Below, one piece after another: positions 35,069 to 43,634 of a stretch of DNA of 64,000 nt. The notes beneath the pieces are model-generated. The model made no database searches and was not told the DNA's origin. It saw nothing but the letters and a program-made list of their open reading frames with translations. Source of the DNA: Paludibacteraceae bacterium (GTDB lineage: Bacteria > Bacteroidota > Bacteroidia > Bacteroidales > Paludibacteraceae); NCBI GenBank assembly GCA_024399655.1, contig JAKSNP010000002.1, positions 124,001 through 188,000 of the forward strand, read 5' to 3'. The position numbers and the translations under genes are program-made. Every line of letters starts with the position of its first letter. The stretch's first letter is position 1.

Positions 35069-37081
35069 ATGACTTTGTGCTCTTTTTTACTTCTAATGGT
35101 ATCTTCTGCTTTTATGGTGGAAGATACTGTTGTTTCTGCTACACCGAATAGTATAGTAGATTCTATGAAAGATGTTAATTTTGAAGTTGAAGAGAGTAGA
35201 AAATCGGAAATCCTCTTTGCCGAAGAATACGAACAATCTCCCACTTTTATCTTTGATGATATAGTGGGGCAACTCATAGAATCTGCTTCTATTTCTGAAA
35301 GTGATGCTGAGGATGTATATGAGATGTTGGAACAAATGGCCGCTCAGCCGTTAAATATCAATACTTGTACTTACGACCAATTGTCGCAATTATTGTTCCT
35401 CAGCCCATATCAATTGGATCAATTGTTGATTTATCGTGACCGTCATCCTTTGGTATCGTTGAATGAATTGATGTTGGTAGATGGATTTCGTGATTATGAG
35501 ATACGCAATCTCAGTTTGTTTCTCTATGCAGGTCCATCTATGAAAGAAGAACGGATGACGGCTCATGATGTATTTCGTTATGCAAAACATACCCTGCAGA
35601 CCAAACTGAATATCGTGAATATGGAGCATTATGAGAGCGATCCCGTAACGGCTCAATTACGATATCAGTTCAATTACGACAATCGAGTACGTTTCGGATT
35701 GGATATTCGTAGAAATGCTGGAACAGAAGCGCGAGATATGCGATATGGCGCTTATATTCAATTGGATCAAATCGGAGTACTTCGCACTTTTGTAGCAGGC
35801 AATATGCAAGCTTCTTTCGGTCAAGGATTGGTACTCAGCAACGCTTTTCATGCTGGTAAATCAATGTATGTGCTAAATGCAGGTCAGACTGCAGAAGGAA
35901 TCCGACATTACGGATCATCCGTTAATGGTAATTTGCATGGAGTAGGTGCTACAATCGCAGTACCGATGAATGACAAATATCAAGACTTGCTGCTATCAGC
36001 CTTTTATTCTTTGACAAAAGCGAATGATTCAACCCGTAGACATACAATCGGGACTAATATAACGTATCGAAGAAACCGATGGAAAATGGGATTGACAGCT
36101 GTATATAATTTGTGGTCGGATTCGTTGCATTATTTCAACGAGCATGCTGCCTACAATCAAAATTATTTCCGTGGAGATCGGCAAGCGGTAATTGGCTTGA
36201 ATTTTCGTTATAATTGGGGACGATACGATTTATTTGGAGAAATGGCAACAGCGCAAAACCAAAGATGGGGATATGCAGGACAATTGGGATTGCGAATGAC
36301 TCCGATTAACGATTTGGGATTGATATTGCTATATCGTTATTATTCTCCAACTTTTGACAATACATTGGGTTATGGTTTTTCGGAGAGCAGTCGTATCAAT
36401 GACGAAAACGGAATCTATTTGGGAATAGAAAGCCGAAATATCAAGCAATGGCGATTGTCTGGATATTTGGATTTCTTTTATTTCTATGGTTATAAATATG
36501 GCATTGCTTATGCTCCGTCCTATGGTTACGATTTAATGACGGAAGCGGATTATTCGATTAATGCTTATCATACGATGTTGTGGCGATTCCGTATGCGTGA
36601 GAAAGGTAGAAAAAATACTTTTTCGCTACGCTACCAATACGATTATAACCGTTATCAATGGCATTTGCGAACCCAAGCGGAAGGAAATATCGTGAGGGAT
36701 TCACTTCATCAACTTGGTTATGGCATATCATTATATCAAGATATATCCTATACCTTTCACAAACCGCTGACATTACAATTCCGGATACAAGGTTTTTATG
36801 TTCCCGAATGGGATAATCGCATTTATACTTATGAATACGATATACTTCATGCCTATGCCGTAGCAGCAACGTATGGTATTGGCGGAAGGTCATTTCTTAA
36901 TCTGCGATGGAGAATAATTCATCATATTCCGTCTGCAGAGTGTCCGGATCCTATATTGAGGGATTTGTCGCTATATTGTCGCCTTTCTACTTCTGTTTTT
37001 ACTCGGAATTGGGCGAATATTCATCGTGACGGTGTTATTTCAGATACAGATCTGCATATCTTGCTCCGCGCTGTATTCTAA
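35069..37081 (+). CDS. Helix-hairpin-helix protein with outer-membrane beta-barrel
   Basis: A 670-residue protein. Residues 1-25 look like a short signal peptide. Residues ~95-145 are a ComEA-like double helix-hairpin-helix (LNINTCTYDQLSQLLFLS, later SLNELMLVDGF). From ~165 onward the protein is a run of alternating amphipathic strands typical of a barrel, ending in Phe. The canonical GIG hairpin glycines of the first HhH are replaced (FLSPYQ), so DNA binding may be altered. The family occurs in Bacteroidota as an unassigned HhH protein. Tight linkage to the S41 protease suggests a periplasmic role. Confidence 0.75.
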   Translation: MTLCSFLLLMVSSAFMVEDTVVSATPNSIVDSMKDVNFEVEESRKSEILFAEEYEQSPTFIFDDIVGQLIESASISESDAEDVYEMLEQMAAQPLNINTCTYDQLSQLLFLSPYQLDQLLIYRDRHPLVSLNELMLVDGFRDYEIRNLSLFLYAGPSMKEERMTAHDVFRYAKHTLQTKLNIVNMEHYESDPVTAQLRYQFNYDNRVRFGLDIRRNAGTEARDMRYGAYIQLDQIGVLRTFVAGNMQASFGQGLVLSNAFHAGKSMYVLNAGQTAEGIRHYGSSVNGNLHGVGATIAVPMNDKYQDLLLSAFYSLTKANDSTRRHTIGTNITYRRNRWKMGLTAVYNLWSDSLHYFNEHAAYNQNYFRGDRQAVIGLNFRYNWGRYDLFGEMATAQNQRWGYAGQLGLRMTPINDLGLILLYRYYSPTFDNTLGYGFSESSRINDENGIYLGIESRNIKQWRLSGYLDFFYFYGYKYGIAYAPSYGYDLMTEADYSINAYHTMLWRFRMREKGRKNTFSLRYQYDYNRYQWHLRTQAEGNIVRDSLHQLGYGISLYQDISYTFHKPLTLQFRIQGFYVPEWDNRIYTYEYDILHAYAVAATYGIGGRSFLNLRWRIIHHIPSAECPDPILRDLSLYCRLSTSVFTRNWANIHRDGVISDTDLHILLRAVF

Positions 37082-37140
37082 GTAATCAGAGTTGAGAAAG
37101 GAGTTTGAAAGATGAAGTGAACATATGCTTATCTTGACAA

Positions 37141-38862
37141 TTATACCTCTCCTACGATTTCGGCAGCACGAGCAAGAGCGCCATTTATATGGTCTCTAAT
37201 ATTTTCTTTTCCAATCATCTCTACCAGCCCTGTTTTGTCAAGTGTTTCGTATACATGTTTATTGACACCGGAAAGAACCAATTGAATTCCGCAATTCTTT
37301 GATCGCAAATAAAGTTGTTCGAGATTGTGAATTCCGGTAGAATCAATAAATGCAACTTTTCGCATACGAATGATACGAACTTTCTGGTCATTCCTGCCGA
37401 TACTGCGAGATATTTCATCAAACTTGTTGGCAATACCGAAGAAATAGGGTCCGTCGATTTCATATACTTGTGTATGTGCAGGAATATGAAGTTTTTCAAG
37501 GTCTCGTCCATGCAATCGCAAATCGTTGTTTTGAGTGGGATCCAATTCATCGGAGAAGGAGCGAATAACTGTACTTTCGTTGGTTCTTTTCAGGAATAAC
37601 GCTATGGCTAGAAGAAGTCCCACTTCAATGGCGATAGTAAGATTGAAGATAACGGTAAGGATAAATGTAACAATCATGACAAGGAAGTCGGACTTCGGAT
37701 TTTTGCTCAACCATAAAAATGTTCTCCATCCTGACATATTGTAAGAAACCATAATCAATACTCCGGCCAAACAAGCCATAGGAATCATTCCTACCAATTT
37801 CCCCAGGAAGAGCAGTACCAACAACAAGATACCGGCATGAATAAGTCCTGCGACGGGAGTTTTACCACCGTTATTGATATTGGTCATCGTTCTCGCGATA
37901 GCACCTGTACAAGGGATTCCTCCAAAGAAAGGTACTACTAGGTTAGCGGCTCCTTGTGCGATGAGTTCGGTATTGGAATTGTGTTCATCTCCAATAATAC
38001 CATCTGCCACCATAGCGGATAACAAAGATTCAATGGCGCCTAACATGGCAATCGTAAAGGCTGATGGGAAAAGCGTCTGCACGACGGATATCAAGGTTTG
38101 GTCGTCTTGCAAAACAATCTCGGGCAGATGAGGAGTAGGAATACCTTGTGGCAATTCATATAAATCAGCGATAGTGGTGATAGAATCCACACCTCCGAAT
38201 CTCCTGATTACCCATACAATAGCAGTCATAACGATAATAGCGACGAGTGAGCCCGGAATACGCTTGGATATTTTGGGGATAAAGCATATGATAAGCACCG
38301 ACAGAATACCCACAGCGAAAGTCCACCAATTGACATCCCGCCAATGTTGAGCATAGCATTCCCATTTGTGAATAAAATCAGCTGGTACATCGCTGATACC
38401 CAATCCGAACAAATCGTTCATTTGTGTGGAAAAAATAGTGACTGCAATACCGGCTGTGAATCCGATAATAACAGGATAGGGCACAAACTTTATGACATTT
38501 CCCAACTTAAATACTCCCATAAGGATAAGCAAGATACCGGCCATAATCGTTGCTATGGTCAGTCCTGAAATGCCGAATTCTTGAATGATACCGTAAATAA
38601 TAACGATAAAAGCGCCGGTAGGTCCTCCGATTTGAACTTTCGACCCACCGAGCAATGAAATGAGAAAACCTCCGATAATGGCAGTAATCAATCCTTCTGT
38701 TGGTCCTACACCGGATGAAATACCGAACGCAATGGCCAATGGAATAGCTACAATACCTACAATAATACCCGATAAAATATCCTGCCCGAATTTATGACGA
38801 TTATAGTCGCGGAGTGTGTTGAGCAATTTGGGTACAAATACCCCTTTGAAAGAAATATTCAT
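37141..38862 (-). CDS. SulP-family inorganic anion transporter
   Basis: A 573-residue inner-membrane transporter with about 12-14 hydrophobic segments and a C-terminal cytoplasmic STAS domain (~455-570, with RKVAFIDSTGIHNL). The SulP signature lies near the N-terminus (SGIIVGIVAIPLAIAFG). Substrate may be sulfate or bicarbonate. The start MNISFKG at 38862 is chosen; an in-frame Met 24 codons upstream would lie inside the leader hairpin. Confidence 0.92.
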   Translation of the reverse strand: MNISFKGVFVPKLLNTLRDYNRHKFGQDILSGIIVGIVAIPLAIAFGISSGVGPTEGLITAIIGGFLISLLGGSKVQIGGPTGAFIVIIYGIIQEFGISGLTIATIMAGILLILMGVFKLGNVIKFVPYPVIIGFTAGIAVTIFSTQMNDLFGLGISDVPADFIHKWECYAQHWRDVNWWTFAVGILSVLIICFIPKISKRIPGSLVAIIVMTAIVWVIRRFGGVDSITTIADLYELPQGIPTPHLPEIVLQDDQTLISVVQTLFPSAFTIAMLGAIESLLSAMVADGIIGDEHNSNTELIAQGAANLVVPFFGGIPCTGAIARTMTNINNGGKTPVAGLIHAGILLLVLLFLGKLVGMIPMACLAGVLIMVSYNMSGWRTFLWLSKNPKSDFLVMIVTFILTVIFNLTIAIEVGLLLAIALFLKRTNESTVIRSFSDELDPTQNNDLRLHGRDLEKLHIPAHTQVYEIDGPYFFGIANKFDEISRSIGRNDQKVRIIRMRKVAFIDSTGIHNLEQLYLRSKNCGIQLVLSGVNKHVYETLDKTGLVEMIGKENIRDHINGALARAAEIVGEV

Positions 38863-38885
38863 AATATTACAAAATAACAATACAA

Positions 38886-38917
38886 AAAGCGTATTCCTCA
38901 TAGGGGGAATATGCTTT
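38886..38917 (-). promoter_or_regulatory. Terminator-like hairpin in the sulP leader
   Basis: A 12-bp stem (aaagcgtattcc with ggaatatgcttt, one G-U) is followed on the reverse strand by TTTTTG. It sits between the sulP promoter and start codon, the place of an attenuator. Confidence 0.6.
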
Positions 38918-38931
38918 ATGGAAATCGGGTG

Positions 38932-38963
38932 CAAAGGTACAAAAAAAACGGGATATGACCAAA
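38932..38963 (-). promoter_or_regulatory. Promoter for sulP
   Basis: Reverse strand: TTTG (38960-38963), a 20-base spacer and TACCTTTG (38932-38939). Confidence 0.85.
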
Positions 38964-39027
38964 TTAGTGCAAGTTAATATTCAAAAAATCATCAAATGAA
39001 CTTAATCTTTGCTTTTTACCCTATTCA

Positions 39028-39116
39028 TATTCTATACGGACCCTATACGGATTCTATACGAAAACGATGAGAATCTCATCTTCCTATCCTTCGGAGAAAG
39101 TTGCCTCATCCTTCGG
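39028..39116 (-). repeat. 11-base tandem array H
   Basis: Three units at 39028-39060 (tattctatacg, gaccctatacg, gattctatacg). Further on, ctatccttcgg (39084) and tcatccttcgg (39106) lie exactly 22 bases apart. Reverse-complemented, the units match the gtatagga and gaaggat types of arrays B, F and I. The array lies beyond the 3' end of the TPR/PD40 gene. Confidence 0.88.
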
Positions 39117-39183
39117 TTGTTAAGAAAAATATTTGGCAATTTTCATTAAGAATAAATATAGGAAGTGGAAAGGTTGTTTTTTT

Positions 39184-40416
39184 TCAAAGTTTCATCCTGA
39201 TTCGGTATGCTTGTTCAACCTTTTGTTCCAGGTCGAGAATGATAGGTGTCAAACGTTTTTTGTCGGCATCTGAACCTAAACCGTATTGAATCCGGAGTTG
39301 TTCCAATAAGAGTTCCGGTGTCAGTTGTTCATTATTCTCTTGTGGCTGTTGGTTTTGAATTTGTTCCTTCACCTCTTCCGCGGGAAGGTTTTCTTCAGTT
39401 TCCCATAAGCAAAAGTTCTTCAGTTTTGCATAGTCTACCAATTCTTGTTCTGAAAGGTCGCGGACATATTGTTTTTGTTCATCCCAACGGAAACGATAGA
39501 TGCGCGCAAATCCTTCCGGTGAAAATCTATCCGTAGCCCATAAACCATATCCTTCAGCTTCGTTGACAGCAAACAGGTAATCGTTGGCAGCGGAATTGAA
39601 GGGGAAACCGATATTTTCTGGTTTGGTGAACGAGTAGGAGGAGGAATTGAAGCGTGTGACATATATATCCCAACCGCCAAAACCTAAAGTGTCTTGTGCG
39701 GCATAGTAGAGCGTAACGCCGTCAGCCAAGAGAAAAGGATAATTGACATGGTTAGTGAAATGTACCGTGGCTGGCAAAGTATCCCACTCAGTCCAACTGT
39801 CCAATAGGCGTTCACGAGTAACGAAATAGGATGATGAACTGTCTGATATCGTAAGCAGTTCTCTATCTTCCCGCAGGCTGGTAAATGAGGTATTTCCGTG
39901 GTTATCTTCATCAAATTGGGTGATTCCAAACTCGTCAAAGGCAAACAACAATGAATCGACAGGGACATCCTTATAACTGCTGATGCAAATTTGTTGGACA
40001 TGCTTTAGGTAGCGGCGTAACAATTCTGCTTGTTCCAGCTGCTTTTGTATAAGTGGCTCTCGCTCGTTGGGGGCTTTGACCGAGGACAGGTAGAGTTGAT
40101 AATATTCCATCGCTTTGTCAAATTCCCATTGACGCATGTACAGTTCTCCAAGATAGTAGTAGGCCAAGGTGTATTTGCCTCCCGCTTTCAGAAAATATTC
40201 AATAGAAGTGCTATCATGCCCCAATTCGTACTCGCATCGGGCAAAGCGATATAAATAAAGTGTGTTGGATGGAGCCCGCTGTAGCAAACGTCCGTAGATT
40301 TCTCGGGACGAACTATATTGACCGGCATTGAAAAGGCGGTCAGCCTCATCGGCCGATTGGGCAAGAAGTTGTAAGGCCGAAAATAGCAATATGATTATCT
40401 GTAATGATTTTCGCAT
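39184..40416 (-). CDS. TPR and PD40-like envelope protein
   Basis: A 410-residue exported protein (signal peptide MRKSLQIIILLFSALQLLA). Residues ~20-125 form tetratricopeptide-like helices and ~150-330 contain beta-propeller-type PD40 repeats (DGVTLYYAAQ, GFGGWDIYVTRF). A charged Glu/Gln-rich helical tail follows. It resembles the N-terminal part of Bacteroidota OmpA-linked TPR/PD40 proteins but has no OmpA domain, so any peptidoglycan contact must be indirect. The start at 40416 fits the predicted transcription start; a Met at 40425 is also possible. Confidence 0.75.
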   Translation of the reverse strand: MRKSLQIIILLFSALQLLAQSADEADRLFNAGQYSSSREIYGRLLQRAPSNTLYLYRFARCEYELGHDSTSIEYFLKAGGKYTLAYYYLGELYMRQWEFDKAMEYYQLYLSSVKAPNEREPLIQKQLEQAELLRRYLKHVQQICISSYKDVPVDSLLFAFDEFGITQFDEDNHGNTSFTSLREDRELLTISDSSSSYFVTRERLLDSWTEWDTLPATVHFTNHVNYPFLLADGVTLYYAAQDTLGFGGWDIYVTRFNSSSYSFTKPENIGFPFNSAANDYLFAVNEAEGYGLWATDRFSPEGFARIYRFRWDEQKQYVRDLSEQELVDYAKLKNFCLWETEENLPAEEVKEQIQNQQPQENNEQLTPELLLEQLRIQYGLGSDADKKRLTPIILDLEQKVEQAYRIRMKL

Positions 40417-40437
40417 ATAAGTCATGAAATTATACTG

Positions 40438-40469
40438 CAAAAGTACTATAAATATTCGGAATACGCAAA
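40438..40469 (-). promoter_or_regulatory. Promoter for the TPR/PD40 gene
   Basis: Reverse strand: TTTG (40466-40469), a 20-base spacer and TACTTTTG (40438-40445). The leader is very short (under 20 nt). Confidence 0.85.
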
Positions 40470-40496
40470 TATTTGGGCTTAAAAAAGTATGAATAG

Positions 40497-40528
40497 TTTG
40501 CATATTTGAAAAAAAAGTAGTAATTTTG
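40497..40528 (+). promoter_or_regulatory. Promoter for amidohydrolase-ldcA
   Basis: TTTG at 40497-40500, a 20-base spacer and TAATTTTG at 40521-40528. Confidence 0.87.
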
Positions 40529-40553
40529 CGGCATAAATAACTCCTCTTTTGCC

Positions 40554-42329
40554 ATGAAAAAACGAATTCTTTATTTGATGACACTTTTGCTAACCCTTTC
40601 TATGCTTCTTGTCTCATGCGGTTGGCATCAAAATCAGGATGCACGACAGGTAGCTAAAGCTATTTTAGCGGAAAGCGGTGAAGCCGATATAATCGTTTAT
40701 GGACAAATTTGCACGATGGACACCTTGTGTCCTACAGCAGAAGCGATGACTGTCAAAAACGGATTGATACAATATGTGGGTAGTGCGCAGGTAGCCAAAA
40801 AATTACGAGGAAAACATACTCAAATTGCCGATTACGGCACCAATTATGTATATCCTGGTATTTGCGAATCGCATGCGCATGGAGCTTTGGCAGCATCTCG
40901 GCTCTATCTTGAGGCTGATTTGGTAGACAAAGCGAAAAAGATGACCGACTATGCCCAACTGATGAAAGAATATATGGAAAATCATCCGGGGATGACTCTT
41001 TATCGTGGTTCCGGATGGGATGTGCTGGATACGCTTCCGGACGCTCGAATGCTGGATGCGGTATGTCCCGATGTCCCGATGGTGCTTCAATCCAGCGACG
41101 GACATTCCATGTGGCTCAATACGGCTGCCCTCAATGCTTATGGTTTTACGCCCGAATATGCCAAAGAGGCTGGTTATGATCTTGTTCGGGTCCGTGAAGA
41201 CGGAACGCCTACGGGATATATATCTGAAACACCCGTTTCCAAATTGGTGAAATATATCGCACCTTCTAAGGATGACTATAAAAAAGGTTTGCTGATGTGG
41301 CAGGATTATGCATTTACACAAGGTATAACTGCTACAACCGAAGCCTTCCTCAATATTGGAGGTGATGCCGTAATAGATGCCTATCGCGAACTGGTGGACG
41401 AAGGACTATGGCATTTGCGTACATTTGCCGTATATTGTGTGGATGAAAATGCGGAAGACCCTCAAGCCGAATTGGACAAAATAGTAAAATTGAGCAGAGA
41501 GGCTGATAGCGAGTATTTCAAAATCAGCGGTTTGAAAGTGTTTATGGATGGAGTGGTGGAAGCACATACCGGATGGCTGCTCCAACCTTATGCGGACGAT
41601 TCCACTTATTATGGCCTCAAACGGCGTACCGATGTGGAACAACTCAGTCAGATGATTCAGTACATCAATGAAAATGGTCTTAGTGTGCATTTTCATACAA
41701 TAGGTGACGGAGCGGTACATACAGCTATTGAAGCGGTTGCTTTGGCAGAAGACAGAATCGGGAAGAGAGATTGCAGAAATATTTTCAGTCATTTGCAGGT
41801 GGTTGATTCGGCTGATATAGTCAAAATGGGCGAATATCAGGTGATTGCTGCGGTGGCTCCTTTGTGGATGCCTACGGTTCAACCATTTTATGACCGGGAT
41901 GTATCTTATATAGGTACCGATCGTGCTTGGAACGATTATCCTGTCCGTTCTTTCCTGAATGCCGGTTGCGTGATTACTTTCCATACCGACTATCCCGTTT
42001 CCAGCGAAATGAGCATACCGAGAAGCATCTATTGTGCTGTTCGACGCAGTATGCATGCGCCTGGTGCCGAAATGGCCAAAAATCCCAAAGAATGTATCAA
42101 TCCCCAACAAGCTATGAAGGCCATGACTGTAAATGTGGCTTACCAATGGCGACAAGAGGATCATCTGGGTTCGCTTACCCCCGGAAAAGCTGCTAATTAC
42201 GTGGTATACGATACCGATCTGGTGAATGATGATATGGAGTGTGTTTATAACGCTCGTTTGCTTTGTACTGCGGTTGACGGAATTGAATACTACAATGTGA
42301 ACCGAATTGAAGAAGGAGATTTAGAATGA
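40554..42329 (+). CDS. Lipoprotein amidohydrolase (YtcJ-like family)
   Basis: A 591-residue metal-dependent amidohydrolase with a lipoprotein signal (MKKRILYLMTLLLTLSMLLV, then SC). Metal and catalytic motifs of the TIM-barrel are CESHAHG, KVFMDG, VHFHTIGDGA, FSHLQVVD and TFHTDYPV. Substrate is unknown; relatives act on N-substituted amides. It overlaps ldcA by 4 bases (ATGA), so the pair is coupled. Confidence 0.88.
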   Translation: MKKRILYLMTLLLTLSMLLVSCGWHQNQDARQVAKAILAESGEADIIVYGQICTMDTLCPTAEAMTVKNGLIQYVGSAQVAKKLRGKHTQIADYGTNYVYPGICESHAHGALAASRLYLEADLVDKAKKMTDYAQLMKEYMENHPGMTLYRGSGWDVLDTLPDARMLDAVCPDVPMVLQSSDGHSMWLNTAALNAYGFTPEYAKEAGYDLVRVREDGTPTGYISETPVSKLVKYIAPSKDDYKKGLLMWQDYAFTQGITATTEAFLNIGGDAVIDAYRELVDEGLWHLRTFAVYCVDENAEDPQAELDKIVKLSREADSEYFKISGLKVFMDGVVEAHTGWLLQPYADDSTYYGLKRRTDVEQLSQMIQYINENGLSVHFHTIGDGAVHTAIEAVALAEDRIGKRDCRNIFSHLQVVDSADIVKMGEYQVIAAVAPLWMPTVQPFYDRDVSYIGTDRAWNDYPVRSFLNAGCVITFHTDYPVSSEMSIPRSIYCAVRRSMHAPGAEMAKNPKECINPQQAMKAMTVNVAYQWRQEDHLGSLTPGKAANYVVYDTDLVNDDMECVYNARLLCTAVDGIEYYNVNRIEEGDLE

Positions 42330-43219
42330 AATCTATACAAATCATTTCTCCATCCGGAGCCGTTGAGAACGATTATATTGATCGTGCTGCTTTTCGTTTG
42401 AAATCTTGGGGATATCGTGTTTCGGTCGGGAGGAACGCCTATGGCAGATTCGGACGTTTTGCCGGGTCTGATCAAGAAAGGATAGATGATTTGATTGCTG
42501 CTTTGACAAATCCTGATGTAGATATTGTTTTGTGTGCTCGTGGCGGATATGGCTTGCAACGGATTATCGATAAACTTCCGGATATAAGGCATAAGCAACA
42601 CAAACCGACGTTAATTGGTTTTTCCGATATTACCGAATTGCATCAATGGTGTTGTCTTCAAGGTGTGCCGTCTATTCACGGCTTGATGTGCAAGCATCTC
42701 GCAGAACTTCCCGATGAAAGTGAGGCTTTGCTAATGTGGCGTCAGGCACTCAACGGACAGTCGCTCCGTTATCAGATTCCTTCACACCCGCTGGATAGGA
42801 AAGGGCAATCGGATGGGGTTTTGATAGGCGGTAATCTTAGCGTTTTGTATGGCTTGCAGGCAACTCGTTTTGGATTGTTGCCCGTGATACGAAAATTTCA
42901 TCGCCAGGGTCAGAATGTCATCTTGATGATTGAAGATTTATGCGAACGTCACTATCATATTGATCGTATGATGCAAAATCTGCGCCTTAGTGGGGTGATG
43001 AGCGAAATCAACGGACTGATTGTTGGTCAGTTTAGTGATATTGATGTTGATGAAGGCATGCTTTGTTCTGTGGAAGAAACTATTCTTCAAGCTGCTGAAA
43101 AAACAAATTATCCTATTATGATGAATTTCCCTGTCGGTCATGTTGACGACAATCGTCCTTTGTGGTTAGGCCGTTTTAGTAGTTTGCAGGTTGGAAGTGA
43201 CAATGTTTTAATCAATTGA
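42326..43219 (+). CDS. ldcA: LD-carboxypeptidase (S66 family)
   Basis: A 297-residue cytoplasmic serine peptidase that removes the terminal D-Ala from muropeptide tetrapeptides during cell-wall recycling. Family motifs: ARGGYGLQRI, GFSDITELHQW (likely nucleophile Ser), MIEDLCERHYHIDRMM (Glu) and FPVGHVDDNRPL (His). The length is normal. A gene-free stretch with a repeat element follows. Confidence 0.92.
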   Translation: MKSIQIISPSGAVENDYIDRAAFRLKSWGYRVSVGRNAYGRFGRFAGSDQERIDDLIAALTNPDVDIVLCARGGYGLQRIIDKLPDIRHKQHKPTLIGFSDITELHQWCCLQGVPSIHGLMCKHLAELPDESEALLMWRQALNGQSLRYQIPSHPLDRKGQSDGVLIGGNLSVLYGLQATRFGLLPVIRKFHRQGQNVILMIEDLCERHYHIDRMMQNLRLSGVMSEINGLIVGQFSDIDVDEGMLCSVEETILQAAEKTNYPIMMNFPVGHVDDNRPLWLGRFSSLQVGSDNVLIN

Positions 43220-43318
43220 TCACTTTTCCGGGAGAATCGGTTTGTTGGATGTGAATTTGAAGGTTCATCAAAGTAATATTATTGCCATATTTTTTTTTGA
43301 GGAAAAGGGAAAAACATA

Positions 43319-43499
43319 TACATTTTTTTGCCCTGTCTTTGTCGAGACCTAAACGTAACATAAACGTAACATAAACCTAACGTCACCGATACATAAAGAA
43401 CCTCCGTCTGGCAGGCTTTCGCTCTGCTCTCGTGCGATATACGATGCTCGTTATATCCAATATAGCTCTAATCATTTTTTACTGCTAACTTGTATATAA
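43319..43499 (+). repeat. Dispersed ~180-bp element, copy 2 (contains array E)
   Basis: The inverted partner of 24181-24360. The core at 43340-43400 (ctaaacgtaac, ataaacgtaac, ataaacctaac, gtcaccgatac) steps by 11 bases and is almost identical between copies. The flanks match less well but continuously, through gatgctcg and tatatccaat to ttgtatata. The element fills the gap between ldcA (stop 43219) and the pgk promoter; positions 43220-43318 hold nothing else recognised. Confidence 0.88.
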
Positions 43500-43521
43500 T
43501 TCCCATTTTTTTAACAAAAAA

Positions 43522-43553
43522 CTTGCATAATCCAAATTATTTTTGTACTTTTG
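43522..43553 (+). promoter_or_regulatory. Promoter for pgk
   Basis: TTG at 43523-43525, a 20-base spacer and TACTTTTG at 43546-43553. Confidence 0.82.
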
Positions 43554-43634
43554 CGGTCTCAAAATTGCTCAATACGGCCGATGTTAACGCAAAATCGCCA
43601 TTAAAACAGGAATATCAATTAAAATTATATAGTT

